Below, in pieces: positions 7,310 to 15,028 of a DNA stretch of 17,830 nucleotides (position 1 is the stretch's first letter; each line of letters begins with the position of its first letter). The position numbers and the translations under genes are program-made. The stretch spans positions 1 through 17,830 of the forward strand of contig CAKRMK010000050.1 of NCBI GenBank assembly GCA_934364795.1. The letters are read 5' to 3'. The DNA is from an uncultured Blautia sp. (GTDB lineage Bacteria > Bacillota > Clostridia > Lachnospirales > Lachnospiraceae). Under the pieces are notes generated by a model, which made no database searches, was not told the origin of the DNA, and was given only the letters and a program-made list of their open reading frames with translations.

Positions 7310-8596
7310 TTATTTAATGGCATCCAGTGCATTTGAAATATCAGCAATCAGATCCTCTTTATCTTCAAGGCCAAGACTGATACGGATAAGCTCTGCCGGT
7401 ACGCCTGCTTCAATAAGCTGCTCATCGTTCATCTGCCTGTGGGTAGAGGTCGCCGGGTTCAGGCAGCAGGTTCTTGCATCTGCTACGTGAGTTTCAATAG
7501 CACCCAGTTTTAAATTCTGCATGAAAGTGGAAGCTGCTGCACGTCCACCTTTTAATCCAAAGGAGACAACGCCGCATCCACCATTAGGCAGATATTTTTT
7601 TGCTCTTTCGTAATATTTATTAGAAGGAAGACCGGAATAATTTACGTAAGCAACCTTTGGATGGCTTTCCAGAAATTCTGCTACTGCCTGTCCGTTTTCA
7701 ACATGCTTGGGCATACGCACATGTAAGGATTCCAGTCCAAGGTTCAGGATAAACGCATTGCTTGGAGACTGCATGGAACCAAAATCGCGCATAAGCTGTG
7801 CGGTACATTTTGTAATGAAAGCGCCTTCTTTGCCAAATTTTTCAGCGTAGGTAATGCCATGATAGCTTTCATCCGGAGTGCAAAGTCCCGGATATTTCTC
7901 GGCATGAGCCATCCAGTCAAAATTACCACTGTCTACGATTGCTCCGCCAAGTGCAGCACCGTGTCCATCCATATACTTGGTTGTGGAATGGGTGACGATA
8001 TCAGCACCCCATTCAAATGGACGGCAGTTTACCGGTGTTGGGAATGTATTATCTACGATCAGCGGAACACCATGTGCGTGTGCCACCTTTGCAAAAAGTT
8101 CAATATCCAGGACAGTAAGGGCCGGATTGGCAATGGTTTCACCAAACATAACCTTGGTGTTCGGTTTAAATGCTGCATTTAATTCTTCCTCTGTGGCATC
8201 TGGTGAAACGAAGGTTGCAGTGATACCCATTTTTGCCATGGTAACTGCGATTAAATTAAAAGTTCCGCCGTAAATGGAGGAAGATGCTACAATATGATCT
8301 CCACATTCACAGATATTAAAAAGTGCCAGGAAATTGGCTGCCTGTCCGGATGAAGTAAGCATGGCTGCACTTCCACCTTCCATAGCTGCAATTTTGGCTG
8401 CTACATGGTCACAGGTTGGATTCTGAAGACGGGAGTAGAAGTAACCCTCTGCTTCAAGGTCAAAAAGCTTTCCCATATCCTCACTGGTATCATATTTGAA
8501 TGTTGTTGACTGAATGACAGGAATCTGTCTTGGCTGTCCATTGCCTGGCTTGTATCCGGCCTGGACACATTTTGTCCCCATTTTGTAATCGTTCAT
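7310..8596 (-). CDS. metY: O-acetylhomoserine aminocarboxypropyltransferase / sulfhydrylase
   Basis: PLP-dependent Cys/Met-metabolism enzyme of 428 aa, the normal MetY length. It makes homocysteine from O-acetylhomoserine and sulfide, so it serves methionine synthesis by direct sulfhydrylation. Seen features are the PLP-phosphate region SSGQAANFLALF (82-93), Asp182 in VDNTF for the pyridine nitrogen, and Lys207 in THSTTKYMDG as the Schiff-base lysine. The 428-aa length and the long C-terminal domain favour MetY over the shorter MetB/MetC relatives. The start has TAAGGAGG six nt upstream. It is a single-gene unit with its own promoter (8637-8665), convergent with the sugar operon. I see no S-box or T-box leader. 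Confidence 0.94.
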   Translation of the reverse strand: MNDYKMGTKCVQAGYKPGNGQPRQIPVIQSTTFKYDTSEDMGKLFDLEAEGYFYSRLQNPTCDHVAAKIAAMEGGSAAMLTSSGQAANFLALFNICECGDHIVASSSIYGGTFNLIAVTMAKMGITATFVSPDATEEELNAAFKPNTKVMFGETIANPALTVLDIELFAKVAHAHGVPLIVDNTFPTPVNCRPFEWGADIVTHSTTKYMDGHGAALGGAIVDSGNFDWMAHAEKYPGLCTPDESYHGITYAEKFGKEGAFITKCTAQLMRDFGSMQSPSNAFILNLGLESLHVRMPKHVENGQAVAEFLESHPKVAYVNYSGLPSNKYYERAKKYLPNGGCGVVSFGLKGGRAAASTFMQNLKLGAIETHVADARTCCLNPATSTHRQMNDEQLIEAGVPAELIRISLGLEDKEDLIADISNALDAIK

Positions 8597-8636
8597 TACG
8601 AACCTCCTTATTATCTGGTAAAATAATCACATGGAA

Positions 8637-8665
8637 ATAGTATCATTTTTGGGAAAAATTATCAA
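8637..8665 (-). promoter_or_regulatory. Promoter of metY
   Basis: On the minus strand TTGATA (8660-8665) and TACTAT (8637-8642) are separated by 17 bp, and TG one base before the -10 makes it an extended -10 promoter. Transcription should start near 8630, giving a leader of about 35 nt, too short for a riboswitch. Confidence 0.7.
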
Positions 8666-8701
8666 TGCCGGAAAATTAATAAATGGTTTTAGAAGAAATG
8701 C

Positions 8702-8743
8702 GCCTGAAAAGTGTTTTATATTTTTCTGCATTTTCTTTCAGGC
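8702..8743 (-). terminator. Possible terminator after spoVAA
   Basis: GCCTGAAA (8702-8709) pairs with TTTCAGGC (8736-8743) around a 26-nt AT-rich loop. It lies about 57 bp past the spoVAA stop and upstream of the metY promoter, where a terminator is expected. The loop is long and there is no clean U-tract, so support is weak. Confidence 0.3.
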
Positions 8744-8799
8744 AGGATAAGTAATATTCCCCATCCTGTTGTAGGAGCGATTAACAAAAATTTTCATTG

Positions 8800-9420
8800 T
8801 TAATTTTCCTGCTCCTGATTGCGGGAATTATCTTCCATAATGGTAGTGTTTACATCATTTTCATACAGACGCATCTGCACCTGCATAGGGGTAGGATCGT
8901 CTGTAAGCTTCATGCGTCCAAAGTGATTGAAGAAAAATAATACACCAAGACCAATTCCAACGGAGTAGGAAATTTCCAGAATGGAAAATCCATCAGATGC
9001 CTGTCCTGTAACCTGGGTGTAAATCTGTTCAAAAAGAGCCGGTATATCTACATCGTTATTAAATGTCATAATGGAAAATCCGGCACCAAAGAAAGTTGCC
9101 AGACAGACAAAAACAACTTTGCACCATCTAAGGACTATGTTTACAGTTCCTTCCTTTTGGTAGGTGATAAGAAAGGTGGGTTCCCCGATGGTGGTAATAT
9201 CAAGATCTGGCTCTTTTTGCTGGATTTCTTTGATAAGATCCATGACAGAAATGACATAACGTCCCGGCTTGTCAGGCTGAAGGTTTGCTACAGGCATGAC
9301 ACGCAGTTTGTTTAGCATTTTGGAATTGCTGCAGGAAAGCTTGGCAATATCCTGAAGATAAACGTGGGGGTGATGAACCTCCACGTTTTCTTCTGTCTGA
9401 ATATAAAGTGTATCACTCAT
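8800..9420 (-). CDS. spoVAA: Stage V sporulation protein AA
   Basis: Spore inner-membrane protein of the SpoVA complex that moves Ca-dipicolinate into the forespore and releases it at germination. Length is 206 aa, the same as I recall for Bacillus SpoVAA. The N-terminal half (1-92) is soluble and mixed alpha/beta, with TIGEPTFLITY near 77-87. Two membrane helices follow (about 95-118 and 147-166), then a polar tail. The start has a GAGGT site about 8 nt upstream. It is the last gene of the C-D-E-A operon, 55 bp after spoVAE. In Bacillus AA is the first gene of the operon, so its position here is unusual. Confidence 0.82.
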   Translation of the reverse strand: MSDTLYIQTEENVEVHHPHVYLQDIAKLSCSNSKMLNKLRVMPVANLQPDKPGRYVISVMDLIKEIQQKEPDLDITTIGEPTFLITYQKEGTVNIVLRWCKVVFVCLATFFGAGFSIMTFNNDVDIPALFEQIYTQVTGQASDGFSILEISYSVGIGLGVLFFFNHFGRMKLTDDPTPMQVQMRLYENDVNTTIMEDNSRNQEQEN

Positions 9421-9475
9421 GAAAGTACCTCATTGTTATTTGAATTAATTTGTAACACTTTACAGATCTGTATAT

Positions 9476-9835
9476 TTATTCTTTCATTTTAGGCTTAAAG
9501 ATCCAGCTTGCCAGATAGGAAAAAATAAGTGCAGCGGAAATACCGGCAGCACAGGCTGTGAACCCTCCTGTGAAAAGTCCGATAAATCCATCTTCATCAA
9601 TGGCTTTTTTCAGTCCTTTCCACAAAGTATTTCCAAAGCCCAGAAGAGGTACAGAAGCACCTGCACCTGCAAAATCTATAAAAGGCTGGTAAATCCCCAC
9701 TGCTCCAAGTATGGCACCTGTACATACCAGAAGTACCATAACCCGGCCTGGCATCAGTTTTGTCTTATCAAGGAGAATCTGAACCAGGGCACAGATCGCT
9801 CCGCCTACCCAGAATGCATTAAAATAATCCATCAT
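9476..9835 (-). CDS. spoVAE: Stage V sporulation protein AE (AEb type)
   Basis: Small membrane protein of 119 aa, matching SpoVAEb and not the longer AEa. It has about three hydrophobic segments (6-22, 32-50 and 84-110) and the loop FAGAGASVPLLGFGN. That loop resembles FGGAGSLVPITGFAN in SpoVAC, which fits the known relatedness of the two subunits as parts of the DPA channel. Two Met codons start the frame. GGAGG at 9839-9843 is only 3 nt from the first but 6 nt from the second (9830-9832), so the second is probably the true start, giving 118 aa. Confidence 0.9.
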   Translation of the reverse strand: MMDYFNAFWVGGAICALVQILLDKTKLMPGRVMVLLVCTGAILGAVGIYQPFIDFAGAGASVPLLGFGNTLWKGLKKAIDEDGFIGLFTGGFTACAAGISAALIFSYLASWIFKPKMKE

Positions 9836-9859
9836 GCACCTCCATGTGAATATTTATAA

Positions 9860-10942
9860 TTAATTTGCAGGAATGTTCTCAATAACTACAGCATGTGCAA
9901 TTCCTGGAATAGAATCGCCCTCATTAAAGCTGGTTTTGGAAAGCAGTGCTCCGGTTGGAACAAACAGGATACGTTTCCATGTTCCCTTTGCCAGTTCGGG
10001 GAGAATATAAGCTGCCAGTACAGAGGCACTGCAGCCACAGCCACTGCCTCCGGAGTGGGTATCCTGTGTCTCACTGTCAAATATTAAAAGCCCACAGTCC
10101 TGATAAATGGACTCTATATCATATCCTTTTTCAAGAAGCATATCTAACAGAATTCTTTTTCCTACAGCGCCCAGATCACCTGTAAAAATGGCATCATAAT
10201 CTGTGGGAGCCCGCTGAAAATCACATAAATTTTGATAAATGGTATCGCAAGCTGCCGGAGCCATGCATCCACCCATGTTAAGAGAATCCTTTAATCCGTA
10301 GTCAACAAGCTTTCCTGTTGTAAGTCCTGTAATCTGGACTTTTCCTTTTTCTGTTACAAGGGTTTTCATATTTTGCGAAATGTCGGGCTCTGCAGGTGTA
10401 TCAGAAAGAATGCAGGCACCGCTTCCAGTTACAGTCCAGGTTGCAGATAAGGGACGCTGGTTTCCGTAAGCAAGAGGAAAACGGAATTCTTTTTCCGCAC
10501 TTGCAAAATGGCTGGAGGTAGCACACAAAATATGCTTTCCATATCCGGCGGCAATGCACATGGCACCAAGGGAAAGGGACTCTCCCATTGTGGAACATGC
10601 TCCGAAAAGTCCGTAAAATGGTACACCGATTCCGGCAATCCCAAAGGAAGAAGCTGTGGTCTGGGCCAGGAGATCGCCGGCAAAAGCCATTCGGATATCA
10701 TCAGTCGTAAGTCCGGCTTTTTCAAGAGCGAGAGAAGCAGCCTTTTTTTGCATGGTACTTTCTCCGGCTTCCCATGTATCGGCTCCAAACATGGGATCTT
10801 TACAGATCATATCAAATTTGTCTTTTAAAGGTCCCTCACCTTCTTTTTTTCCTACTACAGAGGCACAACTTGTAATATAAACAGGATTTTGAAAAGCGAG
10901 GCTGGCAGCTCCGATAAGTTTAGCAGGCATCTTTGGATTCAT
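9860..10942 (-). CDS. spoVAD: Stage V sporulation protein AD
   Basis: DPA-binding subunit of the SpoVA complex, with a thiolase-like fold. The start at 10942 is chosen because GGAGGTGATC directly precedes it and because its ATG overlaps the TGA of spoVAC (ATGA). The frame stays open for 35 more codons inside spoVAC, which I reject. Length is 360 aa, a little over the Bacillus protein (338). Cys116 in FGACSTMGESL sits where thiolases have their active-site Cys. The glycine-rich GGSGCGCSAS stretch near the C-terminus is the late thiolase-like motif. In the known family this protein binds DPA on the inner membrane surface; it is not a metabolic thiolase. Confidence 0.93.
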   Translation of the reverse strand: MNPKMPAKLIGAASLAFQNPVYITSCASVVGKKEGEGPLKDKFDMICKDPMFGADTWEAGESTMQKKAASLALEKAGLTTDDIRMAFAGDLLAQTTASSFGIAGIGVPFYGLFGACSTMGESLSLGAMCIAAGYGKHILCATSSHFASAEKEFRFPLAYGNQRPLSATWTVTGSGACILSDTPAEPDISQNMKTLVTEKGKVQITGLTTGKLVDYGLKDSLNMGGCMAPAACDTIYQNLCDFQRAPTDYDAIFTGDLGAVGKRILLDMLLEKGYDIESIYQDCGLLIFDSETQDTHSGGSGCGCSASVLAAYILPELAKGTWKRILFVPTGALLSKTSFNEGDSIPGIAHAVVIENIPAN

Positions 10943-11409
10943 GAGATCACCTCCATCAGTTTTAAAAGATAATAGATCACTCCGGCTGCCCAGGAACTCA
11001 TGATTCCGTAGAGAATGACAGGGCCTGCAATGGTAAAAATTTTGCATCCGATTCCAAAAACCTGTCCTTCAGCTTTATACTCAATAGCTGGTGCTGCTAC
11101 AGAATTTGCAAATCCTGTAATAGGAACCAGACTTCCGGCACCACCGAATTTTCCGATTTTTGGATAAATATTAAAGCCGGTAAGGATTACGCTGATCAGA
11201 ACCAGAGTAACGGAACACCAGGTTCCAGCCATTTCCTGGTCAAGTCCTTTTGATTTTGCAAAATTTGTTATAATCTGCCCGAGAAGGCAGATGAGTCCTC
11301 CGGTAAGGAAGGCTTTTGCCATATTTAAAGGCAGGCTGTGGGAGGGGGTGACCTTTTTTACGTATGCGGCATATTTCTTTTGTTTTTCTTCTTGCATGGA
11401 TTGATTCAT
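10939..11409 (-). CDS. spoVAC: Stage V sporulation protein AC
   Basis: Membrane channel subunit of 156 aa, close to the Bacillus length of about 150. In Bacillus SpoVAC acts as a mechanosensitive DPA channel. The N-terminus is charged and cytoplasmic (1-30), followed by hydrophobic segments about 33-50, 63-81 and 119-146 and the conserved loop FGGAGSLVPITGFAN. AGGAGG lies 5 nt before the ATG. It is the first gene of the C-D-E-A operon, is preceded by a sigma-G promoter, and is divergent from the AraC-type regulator. Confidence 0.92.
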   Translation of the reverse strand: MNQSMQEEKQKKYAAYVKKVTPSHSLPLNMAKAFLTGGLICLLGQIITNFAKSKGLDQEMAGTWCSVTLVLISVILTGFNIYPKIGKFGGAGSLVPITGFANSVAAPAIEYKAEGQVFGIGCKIFTIAGPVILYGIMSSWAAGVIYYLLKLMEVIS

Positions 11410-11443
11410 AAGAGCCTCCTGTTGAAGTCAAAAGGTTACTGTT

Positions 11444-11469
11444 CTGGAGCCTTTTCAAACACGCTCCAG
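11444..11469. repeat. Hairpin in the spoVAC leader, possible remnant of the dispersed repeat
   Basis: CTGGAGC (11444-11450) and GCTCCAG (11463-11469) form a 7-bp stem. Read on the minus strand, 11466-11448 begins GAGCGTG and ends AAAAGGCT, like the first half of repeat copy B at 17514-17533. It lies in the expected 5' leader of spoVAC, between the sigma-G promoter and the ribosome site. Confidence 0.4.
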
Positions 11470-11481
11470 GGCTTTTAATGG

Positions 11482-11510
11482 TAGTATGTGAAAAAATATG
11501 TTAAATATAC
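11482..11510 (-). promoter_or_regulatory. Forespore sigma-G promoter of spoVAC-AD-AE-AA
   Basis: On the minus strand GTATA (11506-11510) is followed after 17 bp by CATACTA (11482-11488). This fits the known sigma-G consensus (gHATR, 17-18 bp, CAtWMTA) at every position. SpoVA operons are classical sigma-G targets expressed in the forespore. The start would be near 11475, giving a leader of about 65 nt. Confidence 0.75.
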
Positions 11511-11577
11511 TTTATTTTTGCCTGAACTTATAATATTATGTTAGTATTGTTATAAACAAAAGAAAAAGGGGTGTCTT

Positions 11578-12555
11578 ATGGGAAAATATTTTATAGGAAA
11601 AGAAGTACAGCTTCTTACAGAAGAGGATGAAGAGAAAATCAAGATTCATAAGCTTGATCTGCTTAAAGAAGAATTTGGACACATGCCATGCAAAAAAGGA
11701 GGTTTTTTCTTCCTTTTTGTGGAAGAAGGAGAGCTGATCTGTCAGGTAAACCAGGAATGTGTGGAAATAAAAGCGGGAGAGGCTTTGTTTATTAATGAGA
11801 ATCAGCCTTACCGCCTGAGGGAAAGTCTGGCCCCAAAATGCAGCCTGTACATGCTGGAGATTTCAAGAGAATATCTGATATCCCAGGATGAGAAGCTGGC
11901 CCAGAAATATATTGAGCCTGTAGCGAATGCAGAGGCCTTTTCCTATTGCTGTTTCGTTCCGTCAGAAGAAGAGGATACAGATGAGGATATTCTTCTTCAG
12001 GCAGTTCTTGCAGCAGCACAGACTGCACAGGGACGGGATCTGGCGTATGAACTGGATATGAAGAGCTGGATTTTTACAGCATGGGGAAGCCTTTATAAGA
12101 AGTTCGTACAGATTGAACCAGCCTGCAAAAATGCAATTCTAAGAGAACGGGCGAAATTAAACCGTATGACAGAATATCTTCAGGAAAATTGTGGTCAGAA
12201 GCTTACTCTTGCACAAATGGCAGAAGGCTGCCAGGTAAGCACCGGGGATTTCTGCCGCTTTTTCAAGAAACATATGGGTATGACACCATTTGAATATCTG
12301 CAGAAATGCAGGATTTGGAACAGTATGGATGCAGTACTTGACAAGACTTCTGCTATGGGAGAAATTGCAGCTTTAAACGGCTTTGCAGGAGCAAGCTATT
12401 TTTCTGAAACTTTCCGCAAGGAAATGGGCTGTTCTCCGGCTGATTACCGGAAATGGTACAAAGGTCAGGAAGAAAAGTGTCCGGTTTTGGCAAATGCATC
12501 AGAAAATGAAGTAAAAGTCAAAAAAGGAAAGAATGTTCCTTCTTATTTATTATAA
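11578..12555 (+). CDS. AraC-family transcriptional regulator with cupin sensor domain
   Basis: Predicted DNA-binding regulator of 325 aa. The N-terminal part (about 30-95) has the beta-rich AraC-type cupin pattern, including FLFVEEGELICQV and AGEALFINENQPYRL. The C-terminal part (about 193-295) holds two helix-turn-helix motifs: LTLAQMAEGCQVSTGDFCRFF (209-229) and MGEIAALNGFAGASYFSETF (260-279). The ending GCSPADYRKW is characteristic of the family. AAGGGGTG precedes the ATG. It lies between spoVAB and spoVAC but on the opposite strand, divergent from spoVAC and convergent with spoVAB. No sugar or transport gene adjoins it, so target and ligand are unknown. A lysine-rich tail follows the HTH domain. 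A TATAAT hexamer lies at 11529-11534 but has no good -35, so I assign no promoter. Confidence 0.9.
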   Translation: MGKYFIGKEVQLLTEEDEEKIKIHKLDLLKEEFGHMPCKKGGFFFLFVEEGELICQVNQECVEIKAGEALFINENQPYRLRESLAPKCSLYMLEISREYLISQDEKLAQKYIEPVANAEAFSYCCFVPSEEEDTDEDILLQAVLAAAQTAQGRDLAYELDMKSWIFTAWGSLYKKFVQIEPACKNAILRERAKLNRMTEYLQENCGQKLTLAQMAEGCQVSTGDFCRFFKKHMGMTPFEYLQKCRIWNSMDAVLDKTSAMGEIAALNGFAGASYFSETFRKEMGCSPADYRKWYKGQEEKCPVLANASENEVKVKKGKNVPSYLL

Positions 12556-12574
12556 GGATATTAATAAAGATTTT

Positions 12575-12994
12575 TTATGGAAACCATCTGCGATAAAAAT
12601 AATAGAAAGAGCCTAAGGTTTTGCCAAGTGCAACAGCGATTACTACGAAACGGATACCGTTTGTCAGCTTAATACGTCTGGAAAATATCGGGAATACATC
12701 TGCCATTTCAGCAAGAGCCATAATCCAGCCGCCAAGAAAGATTCCAGAAAACAGTCCGTACAAAAGCAGGATGAGGGTATTTCCCGGAATATGCCACCCA
12801 TACAGGAAAAACAGATTACCGGACAGGATTCCAAGAAGTGTAATATCTTCATATAATAATATGTGTTTTCCGGTATGGGTTACTCCGGCATAGCGGGGGA
12901 CGATGGAAAGGCCTATAAGAAGCCCTACCACACCGCCTGCGATAATAACGCCGGAACAAAATCCGAGGATTGCAAGGAAAATCTGCTGGAACAT
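12575..12994 (-). CDS. spoVAB: Stage V sporulation protein AB
   Basis: Very hydrophobic protein of 139 aa, close to Bacillus SpoVAB (about 141). There are roughly four membrane segments (near 4-30, 48-66, 70-96 and 112-130). The Gly-rich GVIIAGGVVGLLIGLSIVPR start and the AEMADVFPIFSRR loop are what I recognise from SpoVAB. AAAGGAG lies 8 nt before the ATG. In Bacillus it sits directly between AA and AC. Here it stands alone about 1.2 kb upstream of spoVAC, with an opposing regulator gene in between, and only 19 bp separates its stop from that of the regulator. Confidence 0.8.
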   Translation of the reverse strand: MFQQIFLAILGFCSGVIIAGGVVGLLIGLSIVPRYAGVTHTGKHILLYEDITLLGILSGNLFFLYGWHIPGNTLILLLYGLFSGIFLGGWIMALAEMADVFPIFSRRIKLTNGIRFVVIAVALGKTLGSFYYFYRRWFP

Positions 12995-13058
12995 GGCTGT
13001 GTCTCCTTTTTGTAAAAATGGTTTGAAATGTGATTATGTGGATATAACATGTAATACC

Positions 13059-13088
13059 TAGTATTTGAAAGAATACGGGAAAATATGT
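13059..13088 (-). promoter_or_regulatory. Possible sigma-G/F promoter of spoVAB
   Basis: On the minus strand ACATA (13084-13088), an 18-bp gap and AATACTA (13059-13065) match the sigma-G pattern except for the first base of each box. It is weaker than the spoVAC promoter but sits about 65-90 bp upstream of spoVAB, where a forespore promoter is expected. Confidence 0.4.
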
Positions 13089-13097
13089 GCTTTTTCC

Positions 13098-13126
13098 TGT
13101 ACATTTTTGTTATTAAATAGTATAAT
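13098..13126 (+). promoter_or_regulatory. Promoter of the murB-rapZ-whiA operon
   Basis: A perfect -10 TATAAT (13121-13126) lies 17 bp after TGTACA (13098-13103), which matches the -35 consensus at four of six positions. The start would be near 13133, leaving a leader of about 70 nt before the GTG of murB. Confidence 0.6.
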
Positions 13127-13202
13127 AAAATGATGCGGCAATGGACAGAATGAATTCTGTATAAGTTGTCAGAAGTTTTAGAAAGATAGAGGATGTAAAT
13201 CT

Positions 13203-14114
13203 GTGAATATAAATATAAAACAGCGTTTTCAGGAAATTCTGACTGATGAACAGATACTGGAAGCGGAACCTATGAGCAGACATACTACATTTCGTATCGG
13301 AGGACCTGCAGATCTTTTCCTTATTCCAAAGTCAATTGAGGAAATCAGGAGAACAGTGGCAGTATGCAGGGAAGAAAATGTTCCATGCTTTATTCTGGGA
13401 AATGGGAGCAATCTCCTTGTAAGTGACAAAGGATACAGAGGTGTGGTAATACAGCTGTATCGGGGCTTTGGTCAGATTATAGTACAGGGGGATGAAATCC
13501 GTGCCCAGGCAGGAGCTCTTTTATCAGGAATTGCTTCTGCTGCAAAAGAGGCTTCCCTGGCTGGATTTGAGTTTGCAGGAGGAATTCCCGGAACTTTAGG
13601 CGGTGCAGTTGTGATGAATGCAGGTGCCTATGGCGGCGAGATGAAAGATGTGTTAAAAGAAGTTACGGTTCTTACAGGTGAAGGAGAGATTCTGACACTT
13701 CAGGCGGATCAGCTTCATATGGGCTATCGCACCAGCGTTATAAAAGAGGCTGGCTATATTGTCCTGGAAGCAGTTATCAGTCTTGAGAAGGGTGAGAAAG
13801 AGGCTATACGAAGCAGAATGCAGGAGCTGGCAGGAATGCGAAGTGCGAAACAGCCACTTCAGTATCCAAGCGCAGGAAGTACCTTTAAGCGCCCGGAGGG
13901 CTATTTTGCAGGTAAGCTGATTATGGACAGTAATCTTAGAGGCTATCAGGTGGGCGGCGCCCAGGTTTCAGAGAAGCACTGCGGATTTGTGATCAACACA
14001 GGGAATGCTACTGCAGAAGATGTGAGAACACTTATGGCAGATGTTCAGCGGATCGTTATGGAGAAATTCGGTGTGAAGCTGGAACCGGAAGTGAAATTTC
14101 TTGGGGAGTTTTAG
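13203..14114 (+). CDS. murB: UDP-N-acetylenolpyruvoylglucosamine reductase
   Basis: Cytoplasmic flavoenzyme that reduces UDP-GlcNAc-enolpyruvate to UDP-MurNAc with NADPH, in peptidoglycan precursor synthesis. Length is 303 aa, type II. The FAD-binding half shows ILGNGSNLLVSDKG (64-77) and the GGIPGTLGGAVVMNAGAYG loop (127-145). Catalytic residues are Arg176 in YRTS, Ser226 in PSAGSTFKRP and Glu296 in EPEVKF. Start is GTG at 13203, with AGAGG at 13188-13192. It is the first gene of the operon, 17 bp before rapZ. Confidence 0.96.
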   Translation: MNINIKQRFQEILTDEQILEAEPMSRHTTFRIGGPADLFLIPKSIEEIRRTVAVCREENVPCFILGNGSNLLVSDKGYRGVVIQLYRGFGQIIVQGDEIRAQAGALLSGIASAAKEASLAGFEFAGGIPGTLGGAVVMNAGAYGGEMKDVLKEVTVLTGEGEILTLQADQLHMGYRTSVIKEAGYIVLEAVISLEKGEKEAIRSRMQELAGMRSAKQPLQYPSAGSTFKRPEGYFAGKLIMDSNLRGYQVGGAQVSEKHCGFVINTGNATAEDVRTLMADVQRIVMEKFGVKLEPEVKFLGEF

Positions 14115-14131
14115 AATTCAGGAGATAAGTT

Positions 14132-15010
14132 ATGCGATTTGTAATAGTTACAGGAGTTTCCGGTGCTGGTAAATCAACAGTACTGAAGATGCTGGAGGAT
14201 GCACATTATTTTTGTGTAGATAATCTTCCTATTCCATTAGTGGAGAAGTTTGCTTCCCTTATGCTGGAAGTTCATGAAGAAGGTGTCCAGAATGCTGCTC
14301 TTGGAATTGATGCCAGAAGCGGCCGCTCTCTGGAGGAGCTTGCCCAGGTTCTGGATCATATGAAAGAAGCAGGCTATGATTTTGAAATTCTTTTTATGGA
14401 TGCAGAAGATTCTGTACTTGTGAAAAGATATAAAGAAACAAGAAGAAGCCATCCCCTTGCACCTAATGGAAGAGTGGATGACGGAATCCGTCTGGAACGT
14501 GAAAAAATGAAATTTCTCCGTAAAAGAGCGGATTATATCATTGATACCAGTCATTTATTGACAAGGGAGCTTCGCCAGGAAATTGAGAAGATTTTTGTAA
14601 ACGATGAGAAATTCTGCAATATGATGGTGACAGTATTATCTTTTGGTTTTAAATACGGCATACCGGCAGATGCAGATCTGGTTTTTGATGTCCGGTTTCT
14701 TCCAAATCCATATTATGAAGATGAGTTACGCCCTCTTACAGGTATGGATGAAAATGTATTTAATTATGTAATGGATAATGAAACCGCCAGGATTTTTGCC
14801 AATAAGCTGGAAGATATGACAGAATTTCTGATTCCCAAGTATGCACAGGAAGGCAAGACCAGTCTTGTAATTGCAATCGGATGCACAGGTGGCAAGCACC
14901 GTTCTGTTACCATTGCAAGAGAGCTGTACAGCAGAATTGCAAGAAACGGGGAATATGGATTCAGGCTGGAGCACAGAGATGTGGATAAAGACCGCCTGCT
15001 GAAAAAATAG
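14132..15010 (+). CDS. rapZ: RNase adapter / nucleotide-binding protein RapZ (YvcJ)
   Basis: P-loop protein of 292 aa. The Walker A motif GVSGAGKST is at 8-16. The C-terminal domain carries the signature GCTGGKHRSV (250-259), which in E. coli RapZ belongs to the domain that binds the small RNAs GlmY/GlmZ and controls amino-sugar synthesis. In Firmicutes the protein (YvcJ) binds nucleotides, and its role is less clear. Placement next to murB fits a cell-wall precursor link. A GGAGAT ribosome site precedes the ATG. The next gene starts 18 bp downstream; in Bacillus yvcK would come here. Confidence 0.95.
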   Translation: MRFVIVTGVSGAGKSTVLKMLEDAHYFCVDNLPIPLVEKFASLMLEVHEEGVQNAALGIDARSGRSLEELAQVLDHMKEAGYDFEILFMDAEDSVLVKRYKETRRSHPLAPNGRVDDGIRLEREKMKFLRKRADYIIDTSHLLTRELRQEIEKIFVNDEKFCNMMVTVLSFGFKYGIPADADLVFDVRFLPNPYYEDELRPLTGMDENVFNYVMDNETARIFANKLEDMTEFLIPKYAQEGKTSLVIAIGCTGGKHRSVTIARELYSRIARNGEYGFRLEHRDVDKDRLLKK

Positions 15011-15028
15011 AAAGAGGAGATCGTAAAA

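Noticed and set aside
8780..8804. Inverted repeat ATTAACAA/TTGTTAAT at the spoVAA stop
   Set aside because: AT-only weak stem without a U-tract; it is unlikely to be a terminator on its own.
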